Of a stretch of DNA of 51,000 nt, positions 1 to 7,113 are shown piece by piece. The notes beneath the pieces are model-generated. The model saw nothing but the letters and a program-made list of their open reading frames with translations. It had not been told where the DNA came from and searched no databases. Position 1 is the first letter of the stretch; every line of letters starts with the position of its first letter. The translations under genes and the position numbers were made by a program. Source of the stretch: Lachnospiraceae bacterium (lineage in GTDB: Bacteria; Bacillota; Clostridia; Lachnospirales; Lachnospiraceae); contig JAFTGN010000059.1 in the NCBI GenBank assembly GCA_017457865.1, positions 1 to 51,000 of the forward strand. The letters run 5' to 3'.

Positions 1-12
1 GCTGGTTGCGTA

Positions 13-32
13 AATTCTGCGTTTGCAGAATT
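13..32. repeat. Hairpin shared with the pyrG leader
   Basis: AATTCTGC and GCAGAATT are separated by GTTT, a perfect 8-bp stem. Read on the minus strand, this and its flank (AAAGAATTCTGCAAA...) match the hairpin at 47131-47154 upstream of pyrG. It may be the 5' hairpin of a minus-strand transcript running left out of the window, or the edge of a dispersed repeat. Confidence 0.5.
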
Positions 33-79
33 CTTTTCTTATTTTTTCTGTCTGAATGACAAATTTTACGACAATTTGC

Positions 80-108
80 TTGACAGAAGGTAGATTCTTT
101 ATTATACT
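80..108 (+). promoter_or_regulatory. perR promoter
   Basis: TTGACA at 80-85 and TATACT at 103-108 have an exact 17-bp spacer, a near-consensus housekeeping (sigma-A) promoter about 100 nt upstream of the perR start codon. A palindromic operator-like site begins directly downstream of the -10, so repressor binding would cover the transcription start. Confidence 0.85.
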
Positions 109-110
109 AA

Positions 111-129
111 AATAAGAATTATTCTTATT
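111..129. promoter_or_regulatory. PerR/Fur-type operator palindrome
   Basis: AATAAGAAT-T-ATTCTTATT is a perfect 9-1-9 inverted repeat. It resembles known Per boxes (TTATAAT-N-ATTATAA) in size and AT-rich symmetry. Its position over the start site of perR suggests autoregulation, and probably co-regulation of the downstream rubrerythrin. The site is seen directly; the repressor that binds it is inferred. Confidence 0.75.
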
Positions 130-205
130 TATGACTGATCAGGGTTAGATTTGACAGACCACTTTCCGTCTGCTCTCTGATCACGTCTGAACCGGAGGGA
201 TTTCT

Positions 206-616
206 ATGCAAAAGCGAAGCAGACAGCGAGAAGCCATCCTGACTTTTTTACAACAGCGAAAGGATCACCCCACTGCGGATATGATTTTTCAGGGGGTGAA
301 GGATGAAATACCGAATTTAAGCCCTGGTACGGTTTATCGGAATTTGAAACTTCTGGAAGAAGCCGGTACCATCCAGCGCATCTCCATTGGGGACAGCGCA
401 GATCACTACGATGGGGACGCCAGTCCTCACTATCATTTTTATTGTAAGAAGTGTGGAAGTCTGACGGATTTTCCTATGCCAGTGCTTTCTGACCTGAATG
501 TATTGGCAGCACATCGATTCTCCGGCAGTATCGACGGACATTCGGTACATTTTTATGGCACCTGCCCCAAATGCATGCCTTATTCTGATAAAGAAGATCC
601 TTTTATTCAGGAATAA
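206..616 (+). CDS. perR: Fur-family peroxide-responsive repressor (PerR-like)
   Basis: 136 aa, the usual length for Fur/PerR. The N-terminal half is a winged helix (recognition region SPGTVYRNLKLLEEAG, residues about 39-54). The C-terminal half carries the regulatory metal site (DHYDGDASPHYHFYC) and two CxxC zinc pairs, CKKC and CPKC. The Asp in GSLTDFP matches the aspartate that favours PerR over Fur-type sensing. The start has a strong GGAGGG ribosome site. The gene sits behind a palindromic operator and just before a peroxide-reducing rubrerythrin, the classic peroxide regulon arrangement of clostridia. Fur-like metal sensing cannot be fully excluded from sequence alone. Confidence 0.88.
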   Translation: MQKRSRQREAILTFLQQRKDHPTADMIFQGVKDEIPNLSPGTVYRNLKLLEEAGTIQRISIGDSADHYDGDASPHYHFYCKKCGSLTDFPMPVLSDLNVLAAHRFSGSIDGHSVHFYGTCPKCMPYSDKEDPFIQE

Positions 617-675
617 TTCTTAATTTCGACTGAATTACCCTCGGGTATTCAAATATTTTTTAAGGAGATTTGATT

Positions 676-1218
676 ATGAGCAAATTTGTATGTAATGTAT
701 GTGGTTATGTGTATGAAGGCGATGCAGCACCAGAGTTTTGTCCAGTCTGTAAGGCACCCGCTTCCAAGTTCACTAAGCAGGACGGCGAACTGACATGGGC
801 TTCTGAACACGTATTAGGCGTGGCACAGGGTGTCAGCGAAGACATCATTGCAGACCTGCGTTCCAATTTCCAGGGCGAATGTTCCGAGGTTGGTATGTAT
901 CTGGCGATGGCAAGAGTGGCATATCGTGAAGGATATGCAGAAATCGGCGCTTACTACGAGAAAGCTGCTTTCGAAGAAGCCGAGCATGCTGCAAAATTTG
1001 CTGAACTGTTAGGGGAAGTCGTAACAGACAGCACCAAAAAGAACCTGGAAATGAGAGTAGAGGCAGAAAACGGCGCAACCGCTGGTAAAACCGACCTGGC
1101 AAAGAGAGCAAAAGCCGCAAACCTGGATGCCATCCACGATACCGTACATGAAATGGCTCGCGACGAAGCAAGACACGGCAAAGCATTCAAAGGCCTGTTA
1201 GAAAGATACTTTGGTTAA
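676..1218 (+). CDS. Reverse rubrerythrin
   Basis: 180 aa. An N-terminal rubredoxin-like domain (CNVCG at residues 6-10 and CPVC near 22-25) precedes a ferritin-like four-helix di-iron domain. The latter has the two expected carboxylate/histidine clusters, EEAEHA and DEARHG. This reversed domain order is the revRbr type, which reduces hydrogen peroxide in the cytoplasm of strict anaerobes using electrons from NAD(P)H:rubredoxin oxidoreductase. The ATG at 676 has AAGGAG at 662-667. An in-frame TTG at 670 lies too close to that site. The gene is 59 nt downstream of perR without an obvious new promoter, so the two are probably co-transcribed and repressed together until peroxide or oxygen stress. 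Confidence 0.92.
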   Translation: MSKFVCNVCGYVYEGDAAPEFCPVCKAPASKFTKQDGELTWASEHVLGVAQGVSEDIIADLRSNFQGECSEVGMYLAMARVAYREGYAEIGAYYEKAAFEEAEHAAKFAELLGEVVTDSTKKNLEMRVEAENGATAGKTDLAKRAKAANLDAIHDTVHEMARDEARHGKAFKGLLERYFG

Positions 1219-1565
1219 GCTATGAGCCATGCCAGACCGAGTAGTGGAAGCCGTCGGGTGCTTGCACACGTAAGGCTGCAAACTACGAAGGGATAATACG
1301 GCGACAGCCGTCCAGCGAGAAGTAGCGAAGCGAATTCGAGATGGCAGCATGGCGAAGATCAAAATAACGTCCGCCAAGTTTACTTGAGCGGGCGTTTATT
1401 TTTATTAATTCATAAGGCGACAGCCGTCCAGCGAGAAACCACAAAGTGGTTTCGAGATGGTAGCATGGCGACAGCCTCCATTCATAGCCCGAAGGGCTAT
1501 GAATGGGCAATTGCGAGTCTAAGGCTGCAAACTACGAAGGGATGATAAGGCGACAGCTGTCCATT
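1219..1565. repeat. Intergenic repeat patchwork after rubrerythrin
   Basis: No credible gene is visible. The module AAGGCTGCAAACTACGAAGG plus GAT(A/G)ATA and GGCGACAGC occurs at about 1272 and 1521. The block CGACAGCCGTCCAGCGAGAA...CGAGATGG(C/T)AGCATGGCGA occurs at about 1302 and 1414. Two perfect hairpins are present: GAAACCAC-AAA-GTGGTTTC (1434-1452) and TTCATAGCCC-GAA-GGGCTATGAA (1481-1503). The variable hairpin segments sit between conserved modules, as in a dispersed repeat that has been duplicated locally. Confidence 0.7.
1366..1406 (+). terminator. Terminator-like hairpin downstream of rubrerythrin
   Basis: AACGTCCGC...AAGT and ACTT...GCGGGCGTT form an imperfect stem of about 13 pairs, followed by TTTATTTTTATTAATT. 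The orientation would end the perR-rubrerythrin transcript, about 150 nt after the stop codon. It lies within the repeat patchwork. Confidence 0.6.
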
Positions 1566-1566
1566 C

Positions 1567-2277
1567 TCACAACTTTTTTATAAGAAATCCGATGATATTG
1601 ATATACCGGTCAATGCCTTTTTCAAAATATTCTCCATCTCTCTTTGCAAATGCATGTCCCGATGCAAACCAGTCCTTCCATGCCTGCTCTCCGGTTTCCA
1701 GTTCAAAGGCCTGCACGATCTCATACTGCCCACTGGGATTGAAATGATACTTCCACCACTCAATGCTATGGAACAATTCATACTCGCTCTCTTCTCCCTC
1801 TACCCATTCCATGACCAGAGGATTTTCTTTTCCATGCATCTCTTCCCGTAGTCCCGGCATGGCAATGTAAACATACCCTCCTTGCTTCACAAGAGGCAGT
1901 ATCCTGGTTTCCAAAAATGAGTCTTCTGTGGCAAAATAATGAAAGGAGTCTATGCTGACTATGGCATCGAAATAGTTGTCTGCAAAGGGCAGATCATGGG
2001 CGTCTGCATGGATCGGCACCACTTGATCTGCAATGTTCCACCGTTTCATCTGCTCATAATTTTCCGTCGCCGTACACCACAGATCCACCCCATACACTCT
2101 GGCATCAAACTCTTTTGCCAAATACAAACTGGTCAGTCCTTTTCCACACCCCAGATCCAGAACACGAAGCTTGCGGTTTATGGGATACTTTTCTAACATC
2201 TCGTCTAACAATCTCATACTGTTTGGCCCCATCATAAATTCCTTTGTAAATACATTCTGATATTGATCACATTTCAT
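1567..2277 (-). CDS. Class I SAM-dependent methyltransferase
   Basis: 236 aa. The Rossmann SAM-binding motif VLDLGCGKGLTSLYLA lies near residues 40-55, followed by the acidic strand end YGVDLW and the motif-II-like PFADNYFDAIVSIDSFHYF. Similar folds occur in cyclopropane-synthase/UbiE-like small-molecule methyltransferases, but the substrate cannot be read from sequence. The start chosen is the ATG at 2277, which has GGAGG eight bases upstream. An in-frame GTG at 2310 has no comparable site. The gene stands alone between the repeat patchwork and a small HTH gene and shows no operon link. Confidence 0.8.
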   Translation of the reverse strand: MKCDQYQNVFTKEFMMGPNSMRLLDEMLEKYPINRKLRVLDLGCGKGLTSLYLAKEFDARVYGVDLWCTATENYEQMKRWNIADQVVPIHADAHDLPFADNYFDAIVSIDSFHYFATEDSFLETRILPLVKQGGYVYIAMPGLREEMHGKENPLVMEWVEGEESEYELFHSIEWWKYHFNPSGQYEIVQAFELETGEQAWKDWFASGHAFAKRDGEYFEKGIDRYINIIGFLIKKL

Positions 2278-2370
2278 CCTGTTATCCTCCGATCTTGTTT
2301 CCTCAATCACATTTTTCTCTAGTATAACAGTGTCCTTCCTGCAAATCTACCAACTCTTCCTTATCAAACA

Positions 2371-2446
2371 AAAAGTAGAAAACCGTCAGCCTCCCGGAGA
2401 AGGATTTCCTGTTCCATCTCCGGATGACCAACTGCTTTCTACTTTT
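2371..2446 (-). terminator. Long imperfect hairpin at the end of the small HTH gene
   Basis: AAAAGTAGAAA (2371-2381) pairs perfectly with TTTCTACTTTT (2436-2446), and CCGGAG (2394-2399) pairs with CTCCGG (2418-2423) inside. On the minus strand the hairpin is followed by a T-rich stretch. Its first arm contains the stop codon of the HTH gene. Probably a terminator. Confidence 0.5.
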
Positions 2447-2711
2447 CTTTCTGCCTGGAAATAATTTTATAAATCCCCTGGGTTGAAATGCAATAGCGTT
2501 CTGCCAGACATTTGACACTGGTTCCCTTTTGATATTGCTCGTATATTTCTATATTTCGCTGATCCAATGCCGCTCTGGTATGATTTGCTTCTCCCCAGGC
2601 TTTGTAATGTTCTTTTCCCTTTGGGATATAGATACACACCCCTTCTACATACTGCTGAATGCGCGCGATCAATTCCTCCGGTAATACTTCCCTTCCATTG
2701 ATATAGCCCAT
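2439..2711 (-). CDS. Small CD3324-type helix-turn-helix protein
   Basis: 90 aa. LPEELIARIQQYVEG and CIYIPK are followed by WGE, a basic segment, and then SVKCLAERYCISTQGIYKII, a helix-turn-helix near the C terminus. This order resembles the CD3324-family small proteins (Mor-activator-like HTH) of clostridia. These are probably DNA-binding regulators, but targets are unknown. The ATG at 2711 has GGAGG seven bases upstream. Longer in-frame starts upstream lack a ribosome site. Confidence 0.72.
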   Translation of the reverse strand: MGYINGREVLPEELIARIQQYVEGVCIYIPKGKEHYKAWGEANHTRAALDQRNIEIYEQYQKGTSVKCLAERYCISTQGIYKIISRQKEK

Positions 2712-2869
2712 GTATGTGCCTCCTGTTTTTTGATCCGGAATGCACAGGCTATCGAATGATGACAGCCTATGCTGCACATACTTCCACTAGATGATTCAGT
2801 TTCAAACACACACCTCCCTTTGACCCTCTTTTTTCTATGATACCATATGGTTTTCCACCTGATCAATCC

Positions 2870-4255
2870 TTACCTGCAATCTTTCAAGAATGCCACATAG
2901 GCTTTCTTTGCCTCATAAATATCCGCCTTACTGGTGGTTTCCCACGGTGCGTGCATGGACAGCACTGCCACGCCGCAGTCGATGACCTCCATTCCATAAT
3001 TGGCCAGTATGTATGCGATGGTGCCGCCGCCACCCTGATCCACCTTTCCAAGTTCACAGAACTGGAATGCCACCTGATTGTCGTCCATGATCTTCCGGAT
3101 TCTGGCAATATACTCTGCATTGGCATCGTTGGAGCCGGACTTGCCACGACTGCCGGTGTATTTGTTGAAACAGATGCCATGTCCTAAAAATGCGGCATGG
3201 GATTCCTGATAGGCACTTGCATACAGAGGATCATAGCCTGCACTCACATCGCTAGACAGCATACAGGAATGCTGCAAAGTCCGGCGCAGTGCCAGTTCAC
3301 TGTACCCGCCTGCACGGTCAATCAGTTCGGCTGTGGCATTCAGAAAGAACGCAGAATGCATGCCGGTGGCACCGTTGCTACCCACTTCTTCTTTGTCTGT
3401 CAACAGGCAGACAGCGGTCCGCTCCGGTATCCCTTCCACTTCCAGAATGGCCTCCAGAGACGTGTAAGCGCATACACGGTCATCCTGTCCATATCCCATG
3501 ATCATGCTCCGGTCAATGCCAGCATCTCTGGCCGGTCCTGCCGGTACGATCTCCAGCTCTGCGGACATAAAATCTGCTTCTTCTATGTCATATTTTTCCT
3601 TCAAAATCGCCAGAATCCCTGCCTTTACCTGATCTTTTTCTGCTCCTGCTACCGGTCTGCCTCCCACCAGTACATCCAGATCTTCCCCTTGGATGACCTC
3701 AGAAGCCTTCTTCTGCATCATATCTGCAGACAGGTGAATGAGCAGTTCGGTAATGCCCACCACCGGATCAGACGGGTCTTCTCCAATGACGATATTGACG
3801 GTTGTACCATCCTTTTTTGCCACTACCCCGTGAATGGCCACAGGCAGACACACCCACTGGTATTTCTTCACGCCCCCATAATAGTGGGTATCCAGATAAG
3901 CCAGCTCATGATTTTCATACAATGGGTTAAATTTCACATCCAGACGGGGCGAATCCACATGGGCCCCCAGAATGTTCATGCCCTGCTCCAACGGGGCACT
4001 GCCGATATGGTACAATGCCAACAGCTTGCCCATATGTGCTGCATACACTTTATCCCCTGGCTGTAAGGTCTTTCCTTCCGCCACGATGGTTTCCAGATTT
4101 TCATACCCCTTTGCCTCTGCCATCGCAATGGCCTCTGCCACACACTCCCGCTCGGTCTTGCACCGGCTGATAAAACTACGGTAATTGTCATTTAAGGTGT
4201 CTAATGCTGCCAGCGCAGCCTCATCATAGGTATTCCATACAGATTCTGTTTTCAT
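2870..4255 (-). CDS. M18-family aspartyl/leucyl aminopeptidase
   Basis: 461 aa, full length for M18 metallopeptidases, which are cytosolic two-metal enzymes removing N-terminal residues from peptides. Visible signatures are GAHVDSPRLD (around residue 100, metal-binding His and Asp), YYGGVKKYQW, DKEEVGSNG (catalytic Glu region) and SAGYDPLY. A GAGGAG ribosome site lies eight bases before the ATG. The gene is separated from rarA by a fold-back element and is probably its own transcription unit. Clostridial genomes often carry several M18 paralogues, so I give no symbol. Confidence 0.93.
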   Translation of the reverse strand: MKTESVWNTYDEAALAALDTLNDNYRSFISRCKTERECVAEAIAMAEAKGYENLETIVAEGKTLQPGDKVYAAHMGKLLALYHIGSAPLEQGMNILGAHVDSPRLDVKFNPLYENHELAYLDTHYYGGVKKYQWVCLPVAIHGVVAKKDGTTVNIVIGEDPSDPVVGITELLIHLSADMMQKKASEVIQGEDLDVLVGGRPVAGAEKDQVKAGILAILKEKYDIEEADFMSAELEIVPAGPARDAGIDRSMIMGYGQDDRVCAYTSLEAILEVEGIPERTAVCLLTDKEEVGSNGATGMHSAFFLNATAELIDRAGGYSELALRRTLQHSCMLSSDVSAGYDPLYASAYQESHAAFLGHGICFNKYTGSRGKSGSNDANAEYIARIRKIMDDNQVAFQFCELGKVDQGGGGTIAYILANYGMEVIDCGVAVLSMHAPWETTSKADIYEAKKAYVAFLKDCR

Positions 4256-4275
4256 CTCTTTTACTCCTCTCGTTT

Positions 4276-4512
4276 TTCATATATTTCAGACAATTGCGAA
4301 ACTCTTTGAGCAGACCAAAAACAGCCTGTACATCAGAAATTTTTTCATTTGAAAAACTTTGTGGAACGCCGGTACTTTATTTTTTGAGCGAAAAGCGAAA
4401 AAAATATTAGTACCGTTGCGTGAAACCGAAGCGAGAGCGTGTTTTTCAAATAAAAATTTTGATGAAAGGCGTTCGGTATCATAGTTTCGCAATTGCCTAT
4501 TCATATATTTCA
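4276..4512. repeat. Fold-back MITE-like element, copy A
   Basis: The core (about 4289-4499) is bounded by inverted GACAATTGCGAAAC and GTTTCGCAATTGCC. It is flanked on both sides by the 13-bp direct repeat TTCATATATTTCA (4276-4288 and 4500-4512). The arms pair over much of their length (for example TTTGAAAAAC near 4350 with GTTTTTCAAA near 4441, and GGTACT with AGTACC). The conserved box AACCGAAGCGAGAGCGTG is at 4424-4441. Copies B and C are at 34279-34492 and 50526-50767. There is no coding capacity. Confidence 0.85.
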
Positions 4513-4519
4513 AGTAAAT

Positions 4520-5860
4520 TCAATATCGCTTGTCCACTCCGGCTTCCTCCCGGATGCGATTCAGCCTTTCCCTGATTTTCACTTCATATCCTTCCTCTGC
4601 CGGTCTGTAGAAATGCACTTCTTCCATTTCCTCCGGCAGATACTTCTGGGCTGAAAAATGATTGGGACAGTTATGGGCATATTCATATCCGATGCCATGT
4701 CCTAACCTGGCTGCCCCTTTGTAATGGGAATCCTGCAAGTACACCGGTACCGGCAATGTCTTGTGGGATGCCACATACTCCATGGCCTCTCCGATGGCAT
4801 TGACACTGGCATTGCTTTTAGGGGCAGATGCCACATATGCCACTGCCTGAGACAATATGATCTGCGCCTCCGGCATACCTACCCGTTCCACTGCCAGCGC
4901 TGCGGAAACTGCCACCTGCAATGCCTGGGGATCTGCATTGCCCACATCTTCTGATGCACAGATCATGATCCGTCTGGCGATGAATTTCACATCTTCTCCT
5001 GCATACAGCATTCTGGCCAGATAGTAAATGGCTGCATCGGGATCAGAACCGCGCATACTTTTGATAAAAGCACTGATGGTATCGTAATGGTTGTCTCCCT
5101 CTTTGTCATACCGAATCACACGCTTCTGGATGCACTGTGCCGCCACATCTAATGTGATGTGAATCTTTCCATCTGCACTGCGGGGTGTGGTCAAAATGCC
5201 CAGTTCCACTGCGTTCAGTCCTGCCCTGGCATCTCCGTTGGCAGCATCGCTGAGAAAGATAAGGGCATCCTCCTCGATTTCCGCATCAAAACTGCCCATT
5301 CCTTTTTCCGTATCATACACAGCACGCTTTAAGAGTATCTGAATATCTTCCGCCTCTAAGGCATGGAGTTCAAAAATAATGGAACGGGACAACAATGCTC
5401 CATTGACCTCAAAATAGGGATTCTCTGTGGTGGCACCAATGAGTATCACAGTACCGTCTTCTACAAAGGGCAGCAGATAATCCTGCTGGCTCTTATTGAA
5501 CCGGTGAATCTCGTCAATAAACAGGAGCGTCTTTTTCCCATACATGCCCTGGTTGTCCTTCGCAATGCGGATCACTTCCTCCATGTCCTTTTTACCGGCA
5601 GACGTGGCATTGAGCTGCTGAAAAGAGGCACTGGTAGTATTGGCAATGACTCTCGCCAGTGTGGTCTTTCCTGTCCCCGGCGGGCCGTAAAAAATGACAG
5701 AGCTGAGTTTGTCAGCCCGAATCGCTCTGGGAAGCAGACTGCCTTCCCCTAAGATATGCTTTTGTCCAACCACTTCGTCTAATCGCTCCGGACGCATTCT
5801 GGAAGCAAGAGGAGACTCACTCTTTTTCGTCTCCTCCCGCATAAAATCAAATAAATCCAT
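4520..5860 (-). CDS. rarA: Replication-associated recombination AAA ATPase RarA/MgsA
   Basis: 446 aa. Walker A GPPGTGKT at 59-66 and Walker B LLFIDEIHR at about 112-120 lie in an AAA+ core related to clamp loaders and WRNIP1, followed by the family's C-terminal tetramerisation region (KSMRGSDPDAAIYYLARML). RarA acts at stalled forks with SSB and helps restart or recombination. The start is the ATG at 5860 (MDLFDFM). The upstream in-frame GTG at 5890 only adds a non-conserved stretch. Its 3' end lies 8 nt from the direct repeat bordering fold-back element A. Confidence 0.95.
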   Translation of the reverse strand: MDLFDFMREETKKSESPLASRMRPERLDEVVGQKHILGEGSLLPRAIRADKLSSVIFYGPPGTGKTTLARVIANTTSASFQQLNATSAGKKDMEEVIRIAKDNQGMYGKKTLLFIDEIHRFNKSQQDYLLPFVEDGTVILIGATTENPYFEVNGALLSRSIIFELHALEAEDIQILLKRAVYDTEKGMGSFDAEIEEDALIFLSDAANGDARAGLNAVELGILTTPRSADGKIHITLDVAAQCIQKRVIRYDKEGDNHYDTISAFIKSMRGSDPDAAIYYLARMLYAGEDVKFIARRIMICASEDVGNADPQALQVAVSAALAVERVGMPEAQIILSQAVAYVASAPKSNASVNAIGEAMEYVASHKTLPVPVYLQDSHYKGAARLGHGIGYEYAHNCPNHFSAQKYLPEEMEEVHFYRPAEEGYEVKIRERLNRIREEAGVDKRY

Positions 5861-6057
5861 GTTTTCTTCTCTTTCTGTTGGCAAGATCACAGTGTGCCAC
5901 TTTGCAGAGCAAAGTCACTGCATCTTTACGCCACAAGTATCTTCTGCTATTATACCCCATTTCTGTCTTCCTGTACAATATCTATTTCCCAATTTGGCTG
6001 TTCATTTCCAGCGCACGTATCGTTTCATGTATTTCATTCCTGCTGTATTCCCTACCG

Positions 6058-6795
6058 TTACTCCAGAATTAACTGATCCACTGTGACCAGCTCATACCCC
6101 TCTTCCTGTAGATAATCTACAATTTTCAGTGCAGCATCCACACTGCTTTCATACACATCATGCAGCAAAATAATATCTCCATCGGATACCTTTCCCACCA
6201 CATTTTTCATCACTTTATCTGCATCTAACAGCTGCCAGTCCATTGTATCAATGGTCCAGTATACTGTCATCATTTCTCCCGGACAATCCTTCTTCTTATC
6301 CCACGCCCCGTAAGGCGGTCTGACATATTCCGGTCTGTAACCGGTGGCCTCATAAACTTGTTCATTTGTGTCATCCAGCTCTTTTTTGACTACCGCTTCA
6401 CGCAACCGGTTCAATTGTACATGATTATACGAATGATTTCCAATCAAATGCCCTTCTTCCTGCATTCTCTTCAGCAATGCTTCATTCTCTGCCACCTTTT
6501 TTCCTAACACAAAGAAGGTTGCATGTACATTTCTTTCTGCCAGACCATCCAATAACTTTTCTGTCCAAATCGGATCCGGTCCATCATCAAAAGTAATTGC
6601 TACTTTCTTAATATCCTTCGATGCAACAGCCGCTTCACCGTCTATCTGTGCAGATGCCTGGGTCAGCATCTGGGATTCTTTCTTTGTTTCTGATTCATAT
6701 TGGGAAATCCGTTTGGAATCGTCATGTTTCATCCAGGCACTTCCTGCCAGACACAATGCTACCACCAATACCACAACTCTGATTTTTTCTTTCAT
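6058..6795 (-). CDS. Membrane-anchored polysaccharide deacetylase (NodB domain)
   Basis: 245 aa. Residues about 5-21 are an uncleaved or cleavable signal segment (VVVLVVALCLAGSAWM), so the enzyme acts outside the membrane. The NodB domain shows its motifs in order: TFDDGPD (68-74), HSYNH (121-125), RPPYG (159-163), DTMDW (183-187) and LLHDV (210-214). These supply the catalytic Asp, the zinc ligands and the active-site His. The likely substrate is N-acetylated peptidoglycan or a surface glycan, as in PdaA/PgdA-like enzymes; the exact one is not determinable. It lies near HtrA and the surface-glycan cluster. Confidence 0.9.
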   Translation of the reverse strand: MKEKIRVVVLVVALCLAGSAWMKHDDSKRISQYESETKKESQMLTQASAQIDGEAAVASKDIKKVAITFDDGPDPIWTEKLLDGLAERNVHATFFVLGKKVAENEALLKRMQEEGHLIGNHSYNHVQLNRLREAVVKKELDDTNEQVYEATGYRPEYVRPPYGAWDKKKDCPGEMMTVYWTIDTMDWQLLDADKVMKNVVGKVSDGDIILLHDVYESSVDAALKIVDYLQEEGYELVTVDQLILE

Positions 6796-6973
6796 TACAC
6801 GATCCCTCCTGCTTTAATGTATGCACCAACAGCAGGCAAACAGCACTTTTTTGAAAAAACTGAAGACAAATTTCATGCAGCTAAAATCTCTACTGTAAGC
6901 AACGAAAAGTCTTAGGTGAAACACTTTTTGTATGACAGATTCTTTCTATTACATAATAGAACTTTCCTACTAC

Positions 6974-7010
6974 AAAAAAGAGCCATGAAGAACATGCTCT
7001 CCATGACCCT
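6974..7010 (-). terminator. Rho-independent terminator of htrA
   Basis: On the minus strand a 13-pair stem (with G-U pairs) around a six-base loop (GCATGT) is followed by TTTTTT at 6979-6974. It lies about 100 nt after the protease stop codon. The rest of the gap from 6796 to 7113 shows no gene; the AT-rich part near 6830-6960 probably holds the deacetylase promoter. Confidence 0.88.
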
Positions 7011-7113
7011 TATATTCAATGACGTTCAACTCTCATATATACAACTCTCTAATTGGAAATACTTGCTACAATTTTGCTGAACCATCTCCTGTCAGAAACA
7101 ATATCCTATCGTT

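Noticed and set aside
1283..1510. Small minus-strand frame in the gap after rubrerythrin
   Set aside because: It consists of the intergenic repeat modules and hairpins and has no ribosome site.
1219..1565. CRISPR array
   Set aside because: The repeated modules occur only twice each, differ in spacing and contain internal hairpins; there are no regular spacers and no cas genes.
3197..4066. Long plus-strand open frame opposite the M18 aminopeptidase
   Set aside because: The antisense strand has a fully conserved peptidase; the plus-strand translation is Cys/His-rich with no domain or ribosome site, a codon-bias shadow.
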